Shown: positions 17,502 through 25,845 of the stretch, piece after piece
Layout: each line of letters begins with the position of its first letter
Position numbering within the stretch: position 1 is the stretch's first letter
DNA from: JADKIH01 sp031385005
GTDB taxonomy: Bacteria > Bacteroidota > Bacteroidia > AKYH767-A > 2013-40CM-41-45
Assembly (NCBI GenBank): GCA_031385005.1
Contig: JANNBB010000070.1
Location: 1 to 64,000 of the forward strand
Reading direction: 5' to 3'
Length of the DNA: 64,000 nt
The notes under the pieces: model-generated
Told to the model about the DNA's origin: nothing
Seen by the model: only the letters and a program-made list of their open reading frames with translations
Databases searched by the model: none
Made by a program: the position numbers and the translations under genes

Positions 17502-18392
17502 TTAGTATAACTCTGCCATCATGCATCTGGCGCTTCCACCTCCTAAGGTTTCAATGGTGTTCAATCCGGAGTAAATAATGGAGGTATGCCTGATTAAGGT
17601 GTTTTTTTGGCCTTCTGTAAATGCATTATAGGCCTGAGCGGACATAACCAGGTATTTATCGCCTTTGTGATTTTTTAATTCCAGGCAATTTCCACAGAAA
17701 GCATGTAATTGATCGAGATTCAAGGTTAGGATTTCGTTTTTTTCAGCCAATTTTTTACGTACATTTTCTTTTTCCTTGGCATCTTTTATGGCATCCAGAC
17801 AAACGATTGCAAAGCCTTCTCCAAGTGTTAAGACAACATTCGTATGATAAATAACATTACCGTTTTTATCGAAAGACGAAAAAGTCACCAACTCATAACC
17901 GGTTTTCTTTCCCCATTCTTTTAAGGCCTCAAGATTTGTTCTTTTTGATAGGGAAGCGTAAGCTATTTTATTCTCATGATCAGCCACAATACTTCCTGTT
18001 CCTTCTAAGAACATTTCTTTTTCTTCGAGAGAAGAAAGATCAATTAACTCTTTGTATTCGGGTTTAAAACGTTTAACAATTTCAGATCTTCTTTCTAGCC
18101 GGCGATTGGCTGCCATCATCGGATATAAAATAAATTGACCATAGGGTGTTGTCGAAAACCAGTTATTCGGAAAAACACTGTCAGGAGTCTCCAGGTTGTC
18201 TTCGGGAGAAATCGCAATTACCGTTATTCCGGCACGCATCAACTTAAATTTCAATTCCTGAAATTCTTTCATAGCTGTTTCAGCAGGAAATTTGATGACA
18301 CTTTGTGTCTGAAAAAAATTATCTCCACTGGTTTTTGGATTAAAAGTAAACCCTTTGGGTTCAATCATTAATACTTTATCGGAAAGAATCAT
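17502..18392 (-). CDS. ctlX: Citrulline-utilisation hydrolase CtlX-like (amidinotransferase fold)
   Basis: 296-aa cytosolic protein of the guanidino-group-modifying superfamily (arginine deiminase, DDAH, amidinotransferase). Visible features are FTFNPKTSGDN near the N-terminus, SPEDNLETPDSVFPNNWFS (acidic substrate-binding loop), the FLEGTGSIVADHENKIAYAS strand, YHTNVVLTLGEGFAIVCLDA with the catalytic His, and the C-terminal GGGSARCMMAELY with the catalytic Cys. The GGGSARCM ending is the CtlX signature as I know it. The family is linked to arginine/citrulline catabolism, which would fit an organism that also makes and degrades cyanophycin (Asp-Arg), but no arginine-pathway gene is adjacent here. 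Confidence 0.85.
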   Translation of the reverse strand: MILSDKVLMIEPKGFTFNPKTSGDNFFQTQSVIKFPAETAMKEFQELKFKLMRAGITVIAISPEDNLETPDSVFPNNWFSTTPYGQFILYPMMAANRRLERRSEIVKRFKPEYKELIDLSSLEEKEMFLEGTGSIVADHENKIAYASLSKRTNLEALKEWGKKTGYELVTFSSFDKNGNVIYHTNVVLTLGEGFAIVCLDAIKDAKEKENVRKKLAEKNEILTLNLDQLHAFCGNCLELKNHKGDKYLVMSAQAYNAFTEGQKNTLIRHTSIIYSGLNTIETLGGGSARCMMAELY

Positions 18393-18619
18393 GGTAGAAA
18401 GTTCAAATTATGTGTCAAAAGTCGTTCAGAAGTAGTCAATATGCAATCAATCTTACAGTTTTTTAGCAGATGTTTTTCACACCTAAAAGGGTAAAATTTT
18501 AATTTATTGGCATTTCTATGCTAAAACAGTGGTCATTTTCTTACAAATGAGATTTTTCGAAACAAGTACACTTAATAAAACACGTCGATAAACGTAAATA
18601 TTCTTAAAACCCAACAAAA

Positions 18620-18778
18620 ATGAAAAATGAACCGGTAGTAAGTTACAATCACATGCAAGAAGAACAGGAAACAAGTACTGTAAGTAGCAAGATTCCTTAT
18701 TCTCTTTATGTATTATTGTTTATTGATGCTATTTTGATTTCTGCATTGTCTGTTTTCGTCGCCAAAATAATATTCTAA
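18620..18778 (+). CDS. Small membrane protein, 52 aa, unknown function
   Basis: A short open frame from ATG at 18620 to TAA at 18776-18778. The protein has a polar N-terminal half (MKNEPVVSYNHMQEEQETST) and one hydrophobic C-terminal segment (YVLLFIDAILISALSVFVAK), so it is probably a single-pass membrane protein with the C-terminus at the membrane face. Support for expression comes from a strong intrinsic terminator 20 nt after the stop codon and from a gene-free 227-nt leader. I recognise no family. It could act as a regulator or subunit of a membrane complex; no partner is evident from the neighbours. Confidence 0.6.
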   Translation: MKNEPVVSYNHMQEEQETSTVSSKIPYSLYVLLFIDAILISALSVFVAKIIF

Positions 18779-18798
18779 GAATATTACAAAACTTTAGT

Positions 18799-18831
18799 AA
18801 AGGCCGGTCGAAAGACCGGCCTTTCGTTTTT
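18799..18831 (+). terminator. Strong rho-independent terminator
   Basis: An 11-bp perfect GC-rich stem (AAAGGCCGGTC pairing with GACCGGCCTTT) closed by a GAAA tetraloop and followed by CGTTTTTA. It ends the transcript of the 52-aa membrane protein. Confidence 0.9.
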
Positions 18832-18857
18832 ATAGTTGATTATTCTTTCTATTTTTG
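18827..18857 (+). promoter_or_regulatory. Promoter for the sugar-dehydrogenase-like gene
   Basis: TATTTTTG at 18850-18857 fits TAnnTTTG. A TTTT at 18827-18830, the T-run of the preceding terminator, sits 19 nt upstream in the -33 position. Start codon at 18885. Confidence 0.5.
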
Positions 18858-18884
18858 TCGGAAGTCATACTAACGACTTCCCCT

Positions 18885-20768
18885 ATGATCAAACGATTTC
18901 TCCCATTATGTTTTCTGTTCTCTTTATGTGCAGGAAAAATATTCTCCCAAATTAACCTTGTCAGTTTTTCTACCGGATATTCTGCTCCGGTCGACATAAA
19001 AAATTGTGGTGACGACCGTATGTTCATCGTCGAACAACGAGGAACCATTCAAATTTGTGATACGGATGGCGTTAAAAATGCTCAACCTTTTCTCGATATC
19101 AGAACCCGTGTAAAATATGTGGGTGGAGGTGATGAAAGAGGTCTTCTCGGTCTTGCTTTTGCTCCCGACTTCCTGACTTCCGGATATTTTTATGTGAACT
19201 ATGTTGCTCTATCTGACGGACGCACACGAATATCTCGTTTTCATGTCGATTCTCTTACGCCGGATTCAGCTGATGCTGCAAGTGAAGAGATTTTATTGAC
19301 GATTTATCAGCCCTATACGAATCACAAAGGAGGTCACCTGGGATTCGGTCCGGATGGCTATTTATATATTGGAACTGGTGATGGTGGCTCCGGCGGTGAT
19401 CCACAAAACAGAGCGCAGAATAAAGATTCTCTGCTCGGAAAATTACTGCGCATCGATGTCAATCCTTCTATTCCTACTTACACTATTCCTCCAACAAATC
19501 CTTATGCCGATGGCATTCAAGGTCGTCCCGAAGTTTGGGCTATCGGTATGAGGAATCCATGGAGATGGAGTTTTGACCGACTTACAGGTGATTTATGGAT
19601 AGGCGATGTTGGACAGCTTTTGATAGAAGAAATCGATTTTCAACCTGCAGGTAGTTCGGGTGGATTAAACTATGGATGGAGATGCTACGAAGCCAATGCA
19701 AATTACAATACGAGTGGAGTATGTCCGACTTATGCACAGACAGTAGCTCCGGTTTTTCAATTCAATCACACTCCTTATTGCAGTGTAACCGGTGGATATA
19801 TTTACCGCGGATCAAAATATCAGGAATTATATGGCAAATATTTCTTTACGGATTATTGCAGAGCGGATATGCAATACCTCGAATCCGATGGAACCGGTGG
19901 ATTTAACAACAGCAATCTAGGCATCCTCGCTGGTTCTTCTTCTATCGTTGCTTTCGGTGAAGATAGAAATGGAGAAATATATTGTTCCGGATTAAATTCC
20001 GGAATCGTTTATCATCTAATCTCTCTAAATTGTTCACCTGTCGCAACCATTAATGCAGGAAGAGATTCTGTCGATCAATGCGGAACAGGATCTGCGGTTC
20101 TTTCAGTTCCACTTGGAACAGGATATAATTATTTGTGGGTTTACAATGGAACAGATACCGTTTCTGCTGCTTCATCATTTACTGCAACGCAATTGGGCAC
20201 TTACGTTGTAACAGTAGAAAATCAAGGTTGTACGGGTACGGATACGGTTGTTGTAAAATCTTCTCCAACCATTAACCTTAATTTTTCCGGACTCGATTCT
20301 GTGTATTGTTTTTATAACTCTCCTGCTAATCTTTCTCCAAATTATCTTGGAGGTGTATTTTCAGGTCCTGGAATTACCGGGGCTACTTTTAATCCAACAA
20401 TTGCCGGAGTAGGTGTCTACGATATTATTTATACCTATACCAATTCTAACGGATGTGTATTTTCTTATTCTCAATCCGTCATCGTAGATGCATGCGTCAA
20501 CATACCAGAAAATCGTTGGATTAATTCACTCTCCGTTTATCCAAATCCTGCGGATGATAATTTCAGCATCAACGCTTACACACAATCAGAAAAAGATTTG
20601 AAGATGGAGATTTATGATGTTACCGGTAGTCTGGTAATGACAGACAATTTTAAATTAAACGTAGGTGAAAACTTCATTCCGGTCGAAACTGGATTTTCAA
20701 AAGGCGTATATTTTATTGTCTTCTCCGATATTCAATCTTCATCCACTGTTAAATTAGTTGTTCGCTAA
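18885..20768 (+). CDS. Secreted PQQ-dependent sugar dehydrogenase-like protein, T9SS type A
   Basis: The ATG at 18885 starts a signal peptide (MIKRFLPLCFLFSLCAGKIF then SQ). Residues about 25-385 form a glucose/sorbosone dehydrogenase (HHIP-like) six-bladed propeller: ERGLLGLAFAPDF, NHKGGHLGFGPDGYLYIGTG, GDGGSGGDPQNRAQ, WAIGMRNPWRWSFD, IGDVGQ and YGWRCYE are family segments that in characterised members surround PQQ and calcium. An Ig-like stretch (about 390-550) follows, then a T9SS type A sorting domain (VYPNPADDNFSINAY to GVYFIVFSD). Probably an extracellular aldose-oxidising enzyme or a binding protein with that fold. The next gene starts 2 nt after its stop, so the two form an operon. 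Confidence 0.85.
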   Translation: MIKRFLPLCFLFSLCAGKIFSQINLVSFSTGYSAPVDIKNCGDDRMFIVEQRGTIQICDTDGVKNAQPFLDIRTRVKYVGGGDERGLLGLAFAPDFLTSGYFYVNYVALSDGRTRISRFHVDSLTPDSADAASEEILLTIYQPYTNHKGGHLGFGPDGYLYIGTGDGGSGGDPQNRAQNKDSLLGKLLRIDVNPSIPTYTIPPTNPYADGIQGRPEVWAIGMRNPWRWSFDRLTGDLWIGDVGQLLIEEIDFQPAGSSGGLNYGWRCYEANANYNTSGVCPTYAQTVAPVFQFNHTPYCSVTGGYIYRGSKYQELYGKYFFTDYCRADMQYLESDGTGGFNNSNLGILAGSSSIVAFGEDRNGEIYCSGLNSGIVYHLISLNCSPVATINAGRDSVDQCGTGSAVLSVPLGTGYNYLWVYNGTDTVSAASSFTATQLGTYVVTVENQGCTGTDTVVVKSSPTINLNFSGLDSVYCFYNSPANLSPNYLGGVFSGPGITGATFNPTIAGVGVYDIIYTYTNSNGCVFSYSQSVIVDACVNIPENRWINSLSVYPNPADDNFSINAYTQSEKDLKMEIYDVTGSLVMTDNFKLNVGENFIPVETGFSKGVYFIVFSDIQSSSTVKLVVR

Positions 20769-20770
20769 CT

Positions 20771-22378
20771 ATGAAGGGGAAAATAAGTTTTATTGGTTTC
20801 TATTTCTTTTTATTGATCCCTTTTGTAAGTTTCTCTCAACAGGCCTTTACGGTTCACGTTGTTCCATCGGCAATAACAGCGGTTCCGGGAATTCATTCGG
20901 GAGCTTTTGCAAACCATTCAGGTAAATGGATTTTCATAGGAGGGAGGATTGATGGGATTCATACCATGCAGGCAAATATGGCATTTCCTACTTCGGGAAG
21001 AAATGACTCTATCTTTATTGTCGATCCTGTTTTAAATACTTATGAAGCAGTTTCCGCCACAACATTGACCGGGTTGATGTACGAAGCTCTCTGTTCATCG
21101 AATATGGAATATTTTCAGGACGGGAGTAACTTGTACATGATTGGCGGCTATGGAAGCGAAGACAGTTCAGCAACATGGATTACCTTTCCATCGCTGATCA
21201 GCATCGACCTCGATTGCCTGTTGAATAAGGTAGATTCCGGATTTCCGATAGAAAGTTGCTTCCGTCAACTCATTGATTCCAATCTGACTGTTACCGGTGG
21301 CGCAATCGATAAATTAGATTCCACCTATTACCTGGTTTTCGGACACCGCTTTGATGGCCGCTATTCCAATCCTCCTTCCGCACTTTTTTATCAGCAGTAT
21401 ACTCATGAGATCAGAAAATTTTCCATTCAGGATGATGGTGTGAACCTTTCCATTTCGAATTACCGGACTTTGCAGGATACCAATATTTATCACCGAAGAG
21501 ATTTTACAATGCTTCCACAAATCTACCCTAATCACGATCGGGGGTTTACTGTTTTCGGCGGAGTTTTTCAGAAGTTCATAGATCGTCCGTTTCTTACACC
21601 CATTGATATCACTGCTGCTAACGTAGTACATCAGTCTGCCTTTAACGAAAACCTCAATCAATATTCTACTGCATCTATGTCAATTTATGATTCATTGAAC
21701 AATTACATGCACAATGTTTTTTTCGGTGGAATCAGTTTATATACGCTGGATACAGTAACGATGTCGCTCGTTGAAGATACATTGGTTCCGTTTGTCTCCA
21801 CGATCAGTAAAGTGACCCGTGATGCATCCGGAGTGTTAACGGAATCAAGAATGCAAGAGGACATGCCGGCATTGAAAGGTACCAATGCTGTTTTTATTCC
21901 TGATCCCTCAGTAATGACGTTAGAAGGAAAAATCATTGACTTGAATGCATTAACCGGAAACACTCGTGTTGGTTACATTGCAGGCGGTATTCTAAGCGAC
22001 TTTCCAAACGTAGCAAATCTGGATCCGATTGGAATGAGTCGTCCGAATATTGTTTTATATGAAGTGTATATTGATAAAAACATTAACAGCATTCCTGAAA
22101 TTAAAATACAAAACGAAATCAATAATTTAGTTGTTTATCCAAACCCTTTTAATGAAAACCTGATCATTCGTTTTTCCACCATTCATGAAAACAAATGCAG
22201 CATTCAATTATTCGACTCCAAAGGTCTATTGGTGAAAGAGCTCTTGTCAAACAGAAAGGGTCATGGCGAACAGAAGTTTACCTTTTCAACCGGCGGATTG
22301 CCTGCAGGAATTTATGCCTGTCAGATTAAAGTAGGGGATGCCATAAAAACAATTCTGGTAGAAAAGGCGAAAGAATAA
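20771..22378 (+). CDS. Secreted beta-propeller-like protein, T9SS type A
   Basis: 535 aa with signal peptide (MKGKISFIGFYFFLLIPFVS then FSQ). The body has Kelch-like strands (GKWIFIGGRIDG, NLYMIGGYGSED, FTVFGGVFQKF, NVFFGGISLYT, RVGYIAGGI), suggesting a propeller. The C-terminus (LVVYPNPFNENLIIRF then SIQLFDSKGLLVKELL and GLPAGIYACQIKVGD) is a T9SS type A sorting domain. It starts 2 nt after the stop of the sugar-dehydrogenase-like gene, so both are probably translated from one mRNA and exported together. I do not recognise a more specific family; enzymatic activity is not suggested by any motif I can see. Confidence 0.8.
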   Translation: MKGKISFIGFYFFLLIPFVSFSQQAFTVHVVPSAITAVPGIHSGAFANHSGKWIFIGGRIDGIHTMQANMAFPTSGRNDSIFIVDPVLNTYEAVSATTLTGLMYEALCSSNMEYFQDGSNLYMIGGYGSEDSSATWITFPSLISIDLDCLLNKVDSGFPIESCFRQLIDSNLTVTGGAIDKLDSTYYLVFGHRFDGRYSNPPSALFYQQYTHEIRKFSIQDDGVNLSISNYRTLQDTNIYHRRDFTMLPQIYPNHDRGFTVFGGVFQKFIDRPFLTPIDITAANVVHQSAFNENLNQYSTASMSIYDSLNNYMHNVFFGGISLYTLDTVTMSLVEDTLVPFVSTISKVTRDASGVLTESRMQEDMPALKGTNAVFIPDPSVMTLEGKIIDLNALTGNTRVGYIAGGILSDFPNVANLDPIGMSRPNIVLYEVYIDKNINSIPEIKIQNEINNLVVYPNPFNENLIIRFSTIHENKCSIQLFDSKGLLVKELLSNRKGHGEQKFTFSTGGLPAGIYACQIKVGDAIKTILVEKAKE

Positions 22379-22407
22379 TCAATCGCTTTTTGTTTTTCGT
22401 AACGGAT

Positions 22408-23484
22408 TTATTTAGGTGCTACACGCACCAGATAGGCGGCAACACTAGCAAAGATTACGTTTGGAATCCATACAGCTAAAACAGGAGTAATGGATCCGTT
22501 TATCGCAAATGTATTCGAAATCTGAATAAAGAGAATGTATGTAAAGCTTAGGAAAATTCCCAGTCCTAGTTGAGCTCCTATACCACCTCTGATTTTTCGG
22601 GAGGAAAGCGAAACGCCGATTAACATCAGAATAAAGGTCGAGAAAGGTAAGGCAATCCGCCTGTATTTCTCTACAAGAAAGGAGGTGACGTTGGCGGATC
22701 CTTGTAATTGTTCTTCTCGGATGAAACGGTCAAGAGCGGGACTATCCATCGCTTCTATAATGTTGAGTCTGCGTTTGAAATCGGATGGTTTAATTTTAAA
22801 TACGGTGTCTTTACGCAGACCACTTTCTATCTGTTCGTGAAAACCATTGATTTTGCGGATGTAGTAGTTGTAGATTTTCCACTTACCGGTCACACTGTCC
22901 CATTGTAATTTTTCGGAATTGAGAAACCAAGTGCGTTTTCCATCTTCAATTTTTTCGAGCGAAAAACGATAACCGATATTTTCTTTGTTGTTATAACTTT
23001 CCATGTACATGAAAATACCCGGACTAATTTGCCGGTGCAAGTTTCTGTCTTTAAACTCGACCGGATTTTTAATATACACATTTTCGAAATCGAGTTTGAT
23101 TTTATTGGAATGGGGAATAACCCATCCGTTAAAATAGAAGGAAAGGGAAGCGAGTACTCCGGCTGCAATGAAATAGGGAAATAGTAAACGTCGAAAGCTC
23201 ACACCACTATTCAGGATGGCGACAATTTCCACATTGGCTGCCATTCTTGCCGTAAAGAAGATAACAGAAATAAAGACGAATAAAGGAGCAAAGAGATTGG
23301 CGAAGTATGGAATAAAGTTGAAGTAGTAATCGAAAACGATGGCTTTCAACGGCGCCTTTCTTTCAATAAAATCGTCGAGTTTTTCAGATATGTCGAATAC
23401 AACAGCAATGACGATTATCAAAGCCAAGGAGAGAAAAAAAGTTCCGAGAAATTTCCGGATGATATATTTGTCGAGTATTTTCAA
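22408..23484 (-). CDS. LptF/LptG (YjgP/YjgQ) family permease
   Basis: 358-aa inner-membrane component of the lipopolysaccharide export machine; LptF/G permeases pair with the LptB ATPase to extract LPS from the membrane. The start MKILDKYIIRKFLGTFFLSL, the segment NFIPYFANLFAPLFVFISVI, the ARMAANVEIVAILNSGVSFR coupling-helix region and three C-terminal membrane helices (ALPFSTFILMLIGVSLSSRK, then GIGAQLGLGIFLSFTYILFI) are characteristic, with a periplasmic beta-jellyroll between. Whether it is F or G is not clear. In Bacteroidota, as I recall, this gene often directly follows tgt; here a TauE-like gene on the other strand separates them. Confidence 0.9.
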   Translation of the reverse strand: MKILDKYIIRKFLGTFFLSLALIIVIAVVFDISEKLDDFIERKAPLKAIVFDYYFNFIPYFANLFAPLFVFISVIFFTARMAANVEIVAILNSGVSFRRLLFPYFIAAGVLASLSFYFNGWVIPHSNKIKLDFENVYIKNPVEFKDRNLHRQISPGIFMYMESYNNKENIGYRFSLEKIEDGKRTWFLNSEKLQWDSVTGKWKIYNYYIRKINGFHEQIESGLRKDTVFKIKPSDFKRRLNIIEAMDSPALDRFIREEQLQGSANVTSFLVEKYRRIALPFSTFILMLIGVSLSSRKIRGGIGAQLGLGIFLSFTYILFIQISNTFAINGSITPVLAVWIPNVIFASVAAYLVRVAPK

Positions 23485-23616
23485 GAATGTATTCGATATT
23501 CCAAGGCCGAAAGTACTAAGTTCTATTAAATAATACTTACTTCAATTTGATTTACTTATTTTTGTGCGCCTTATTTGAACAGATAGCGTAAAAATCTATT
23601 CTTTATTTATTGAACT

Positions 23617-24423
23617 ATGACTCATTTGATTATCGGATACTTATTATCAATGGTAATAGGTATTTCGCTCGGGTTGATAGGAGGGGGCGGTTCCATCCTA
23701 ACCGTTCCTGTGTTGGTGTATGTTTTCAATGTTAAACCGGAATTGGCTACTGCTTATTCATTATTTATTGTTGGATTAACAGCATTAACAGGATCTGTCA
23801 AATATTGGAATCATAAATTAATCAACGTTAATATCGGATTAATGTTTGCTATTCCTTCACTGATTGCAGTTTGGTTAACCAGAAAATTTCTCATGCCTGC
23901 CATCCCGCATGAAATATTTAAGTCAGGTAATTATATTTTCACAAAAGACTCTTTAATACTGGGTGTCTTTGCCGTTATTATGATTTTTACATCAATCTCA
24001 ATGATTCGAAAAGGCAAAACTGTTGAGGTTGAAAAGGATGGCAAATCCGAGCGCCATTATTTTTCAATCATCCTGGATGGTTTGGTAGTCGGCGCTCTTA
24101 CCGGATTTATCGGAGCAGGCGGAGGTTTTCTGATTATCCCTGCACTCGTAGTATTGGCCAAATTACCCATGAAAATTGCTGTGGGAACTTCGTTAATGAT
24201 TATTGCCATTAAATCGTTGCTTGGTTTCACCGGCGATATCTTTGCAGGAGTGGCAATTGATTATCACTTTTTAATCTCTATTTCGGTCTTCAGTATTGCA
24301 GGAATGTTTGCCGGATTTGAGTTGAGTAAAAAAATTCATGGCGATAAACTTCGTCCGGCTTTCGGTTGGTTCGTCCTGGCTATGGGTTTGTTTATGCTGG
24401 GCAAAGAAATCCTGCTGAAATAG
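23617..24423 (+). CDS. TauE/SafE-family sulfite/sulfonate exporter-like permease
   Basis: 268-aa membrane protein with the two-fold TauE/SafE arrangement: the first half begins GYLLSMVIGISLGLIGGGGS and LTVPVLVYVFNVKPELATAYSL, and the second half repeats it as GLVVGALTGFIGAGGGFLII and PALVVLAKLPMKIAVGTSLM. About eight membrane helices are expected. Family members export sulfite, sulfoacetate or other organosulfur anions, but many are uncharacterised. The gene stands alone on the plus strand between the minus-strand lptF/G-like and tgt genes. A TAnnTTTG-like element (TATTTTTG, 23557-23564) lies 52 nt upstream of its start. Confidence 0.85.
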   Translation: MTHLIIGYLLSMVIGISLGLIGGGGSILTVPVLVYVFNVKPELATAYSLFIVGLTALTGSVKYWNHKLINVNIGLMFAIPSLIAVWLTRKFLMPAIPHEIFKSGNYIFTKDSLILGVFAVIMIFTSISMIRKGKTVEVEKDGKSERHYFSIILDGLVVGALTGFIGAGGGFLIIPALVVLAKLPMKIAVGTSLMIIAIKSLLGFTGDIFAGVAIDYHFLISISVFSIAGMFAGFELSKKIHGDKLRPAFGWFVLAMGLFMLGKEILLK

Positions 24424-24517
24424 CTCGATTATTTTTTCAGAAATAGAAAAAATCCAAAATTGATTTTGCTGATAAATCTGTTGCCGCTGATTTTATTGTG
24501 AGCTTAATTTTTTTCAG

Positions 24518-25648
24518 TTAAACTTTTTGACCGAGTTTATTCACCATTTCTTTCTTCCATTCCGAAAAAGTCCCATCCATTATTTTTTCTCTGGCTTCTT
24601 CCATGAGCGATAGATAAAAAGCGAGGTTGTGCAATGTGCCAATCTGTGCACTCAGAATTTCTTTACTGATAACAAGGTGTCTTAAATAAGCTTTGGAATA
24701 GTAATGATCAACGAAAGAAGTTCCATCCGGATCGAGAGTAGAATTATCATCTTTCCATTTTTCATTACGCATGTTCATGACTCCATTTCGAGTGAAGAGG
24801 GTTCCGTTTCTGGCATTTCGTGTAGGCATTACACAATCGAACATGTCTATGCCAAGCGCGATGTTTTCAAGTAAATTGATCGGTGTACCAACGCCCATCA
24901 GGTAGCGGGGTTTATGTTCGGGTAATATGTTGCAGACGATTTCCGTCATCTCATACATGAGTTCTGCAGGTTCGCCAACGGAGAGTCCGCCGATGGCATT
25001 TCCTTCGCATTCCATCGAAGCGATAAACTCAGCAGATTGAGTGCGGTATTCCCTGAATACACTTCCCTGAACAATTGGAAAAAGAGTTTGTTGATGTCCG
25101 TATAGGCCTTCTGTTTCGCCTGCTCTAACGATACAACGCTTAAGCCAACGATGCGTCATCTCCATACTTTTTTTCGCATAATTGGTTTCGCACGGGTAGG
25201 GAGTACACTCATCCAATACCATCATGATGTCGGCGCCAATTACCCGTTGAATGTCGATCGCATATTCGGGAGAGAAAAAATGTTTAGAGCCATCGATGTG
25301 AGAAGTGAATGAAACACCTTCTTCTTTAATTTTTCTGGAGTCGGCAAGCGAATAAACCTGATAACCGCCGCTATCGGTAAGTATGGGTTTATCCCAATTC
25401 ATGAATTTGTGTAAGCCACCGGCTTGTTGAAGAATCCTTAATCCGGGTCGCAGGTATAGATGGTAAGTGTTCCCAAGAATAATCTGTGCTTTGATATCAT
25501 CCTTTAACTCATGCTGATGCACGGCTTTCACAGTACCTCCGGTGCCAACAGGCATAAAAATGGGTGTTTGAATGGTGCCATGATCCGTAATTATTTCCCC
25601 GGTCCGGGCTTTTGTTTGATTGTCTTTTTTTATTACCCGAAACTTCAT
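24518..25648 (-). CDS. tgt: Queuine tRNA-ribosyltransferase, lacking the zinc cysteines
   Basis: 376-aa enzyme exchanging G34 of GUN-anticodon tRNAs for preQ1. TIM-barrel motifs are intact: TPIFMPVGTGGTVKAV, LTDSGGYQVYSL with the catalytic Asp, GGLSVGEP, PRYLMGVGTP, and the second catalytic Asp in GIDMFDCVMPTRNARNG. The zinc site is not intact: where E. coli has three cysteines after LDPE, this protein reads LDPDGTSFVDHYYSKAYLRH with no Cys; the downstream His (GTLHNL) remains. I believe this is shared by other Bacteroidota Tgt proteins, so it is probably a lineage variant and not a broken enzyme. The start (MKFRVIKKDNQTKARTGEI) fits the family. Confidence 0.93.
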   Translation of the reverse strand: MKFRVIKKDNQTKARTGEIITDHGTIQTPIFMPVGTGGTVKAVHQHELKDDIKAQIILGNTYHLYLRPGLRILQQAGGLHKFMNWDKPILTDSGGYQVYSLADSRKIKEEGVSFTSHIDGSKHFFSPEYAIDIQRVIGADIMMVLDECTPYPCETNYAKKSMEMTHRWLKRCIVRAGETEGLYGHQQTLFPIVQGSVFREYRTQSAEFIASMECEGNAIGGLSVGEPAELMYEMTEIVCNILPEHKPRYLMGVGTPINLLENIALGIDMFDCVMPTRNARNGTLFTRNGVMNMRNEKWKDDNSTLDPDGTSFVDHYYSKAYLRHLVISKEILSAQIGTLHNLAFYLSLMEEAREKIMDGTFSEWKKEMVNKLGQKV

Positions 25649-25780
25649 AGTGGCGATTTACAGGATACAAGTATAAGGATTTGATCATTGTATCAAGCAC
25701 CCGATTTCTTCTTTCAAGTAACAGGATTTTCGGTATTATCCATTAACATTCTGACGTTAATATCTATCTAAATCATGCAA

Positions 25781-25809
25781 CTTTAATGGGCTCTCCATTT
25801 TTACATTTG
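25781..25809 (+). promoter_or_regulatory. Promoter for the GT2/sigma operon
   Basis: TACATTTG at 25802-25809 is an exact TAnnTTTG element. A CTTTA at 25781-25785 lies 16-17 nt upstream in place of TTTG. The start codon is at 25846. Confidence 0.5.
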
Positions 25810-25845
25810 CTTCATTCAAAATATGTCCTTATTGGCTGATTATGT

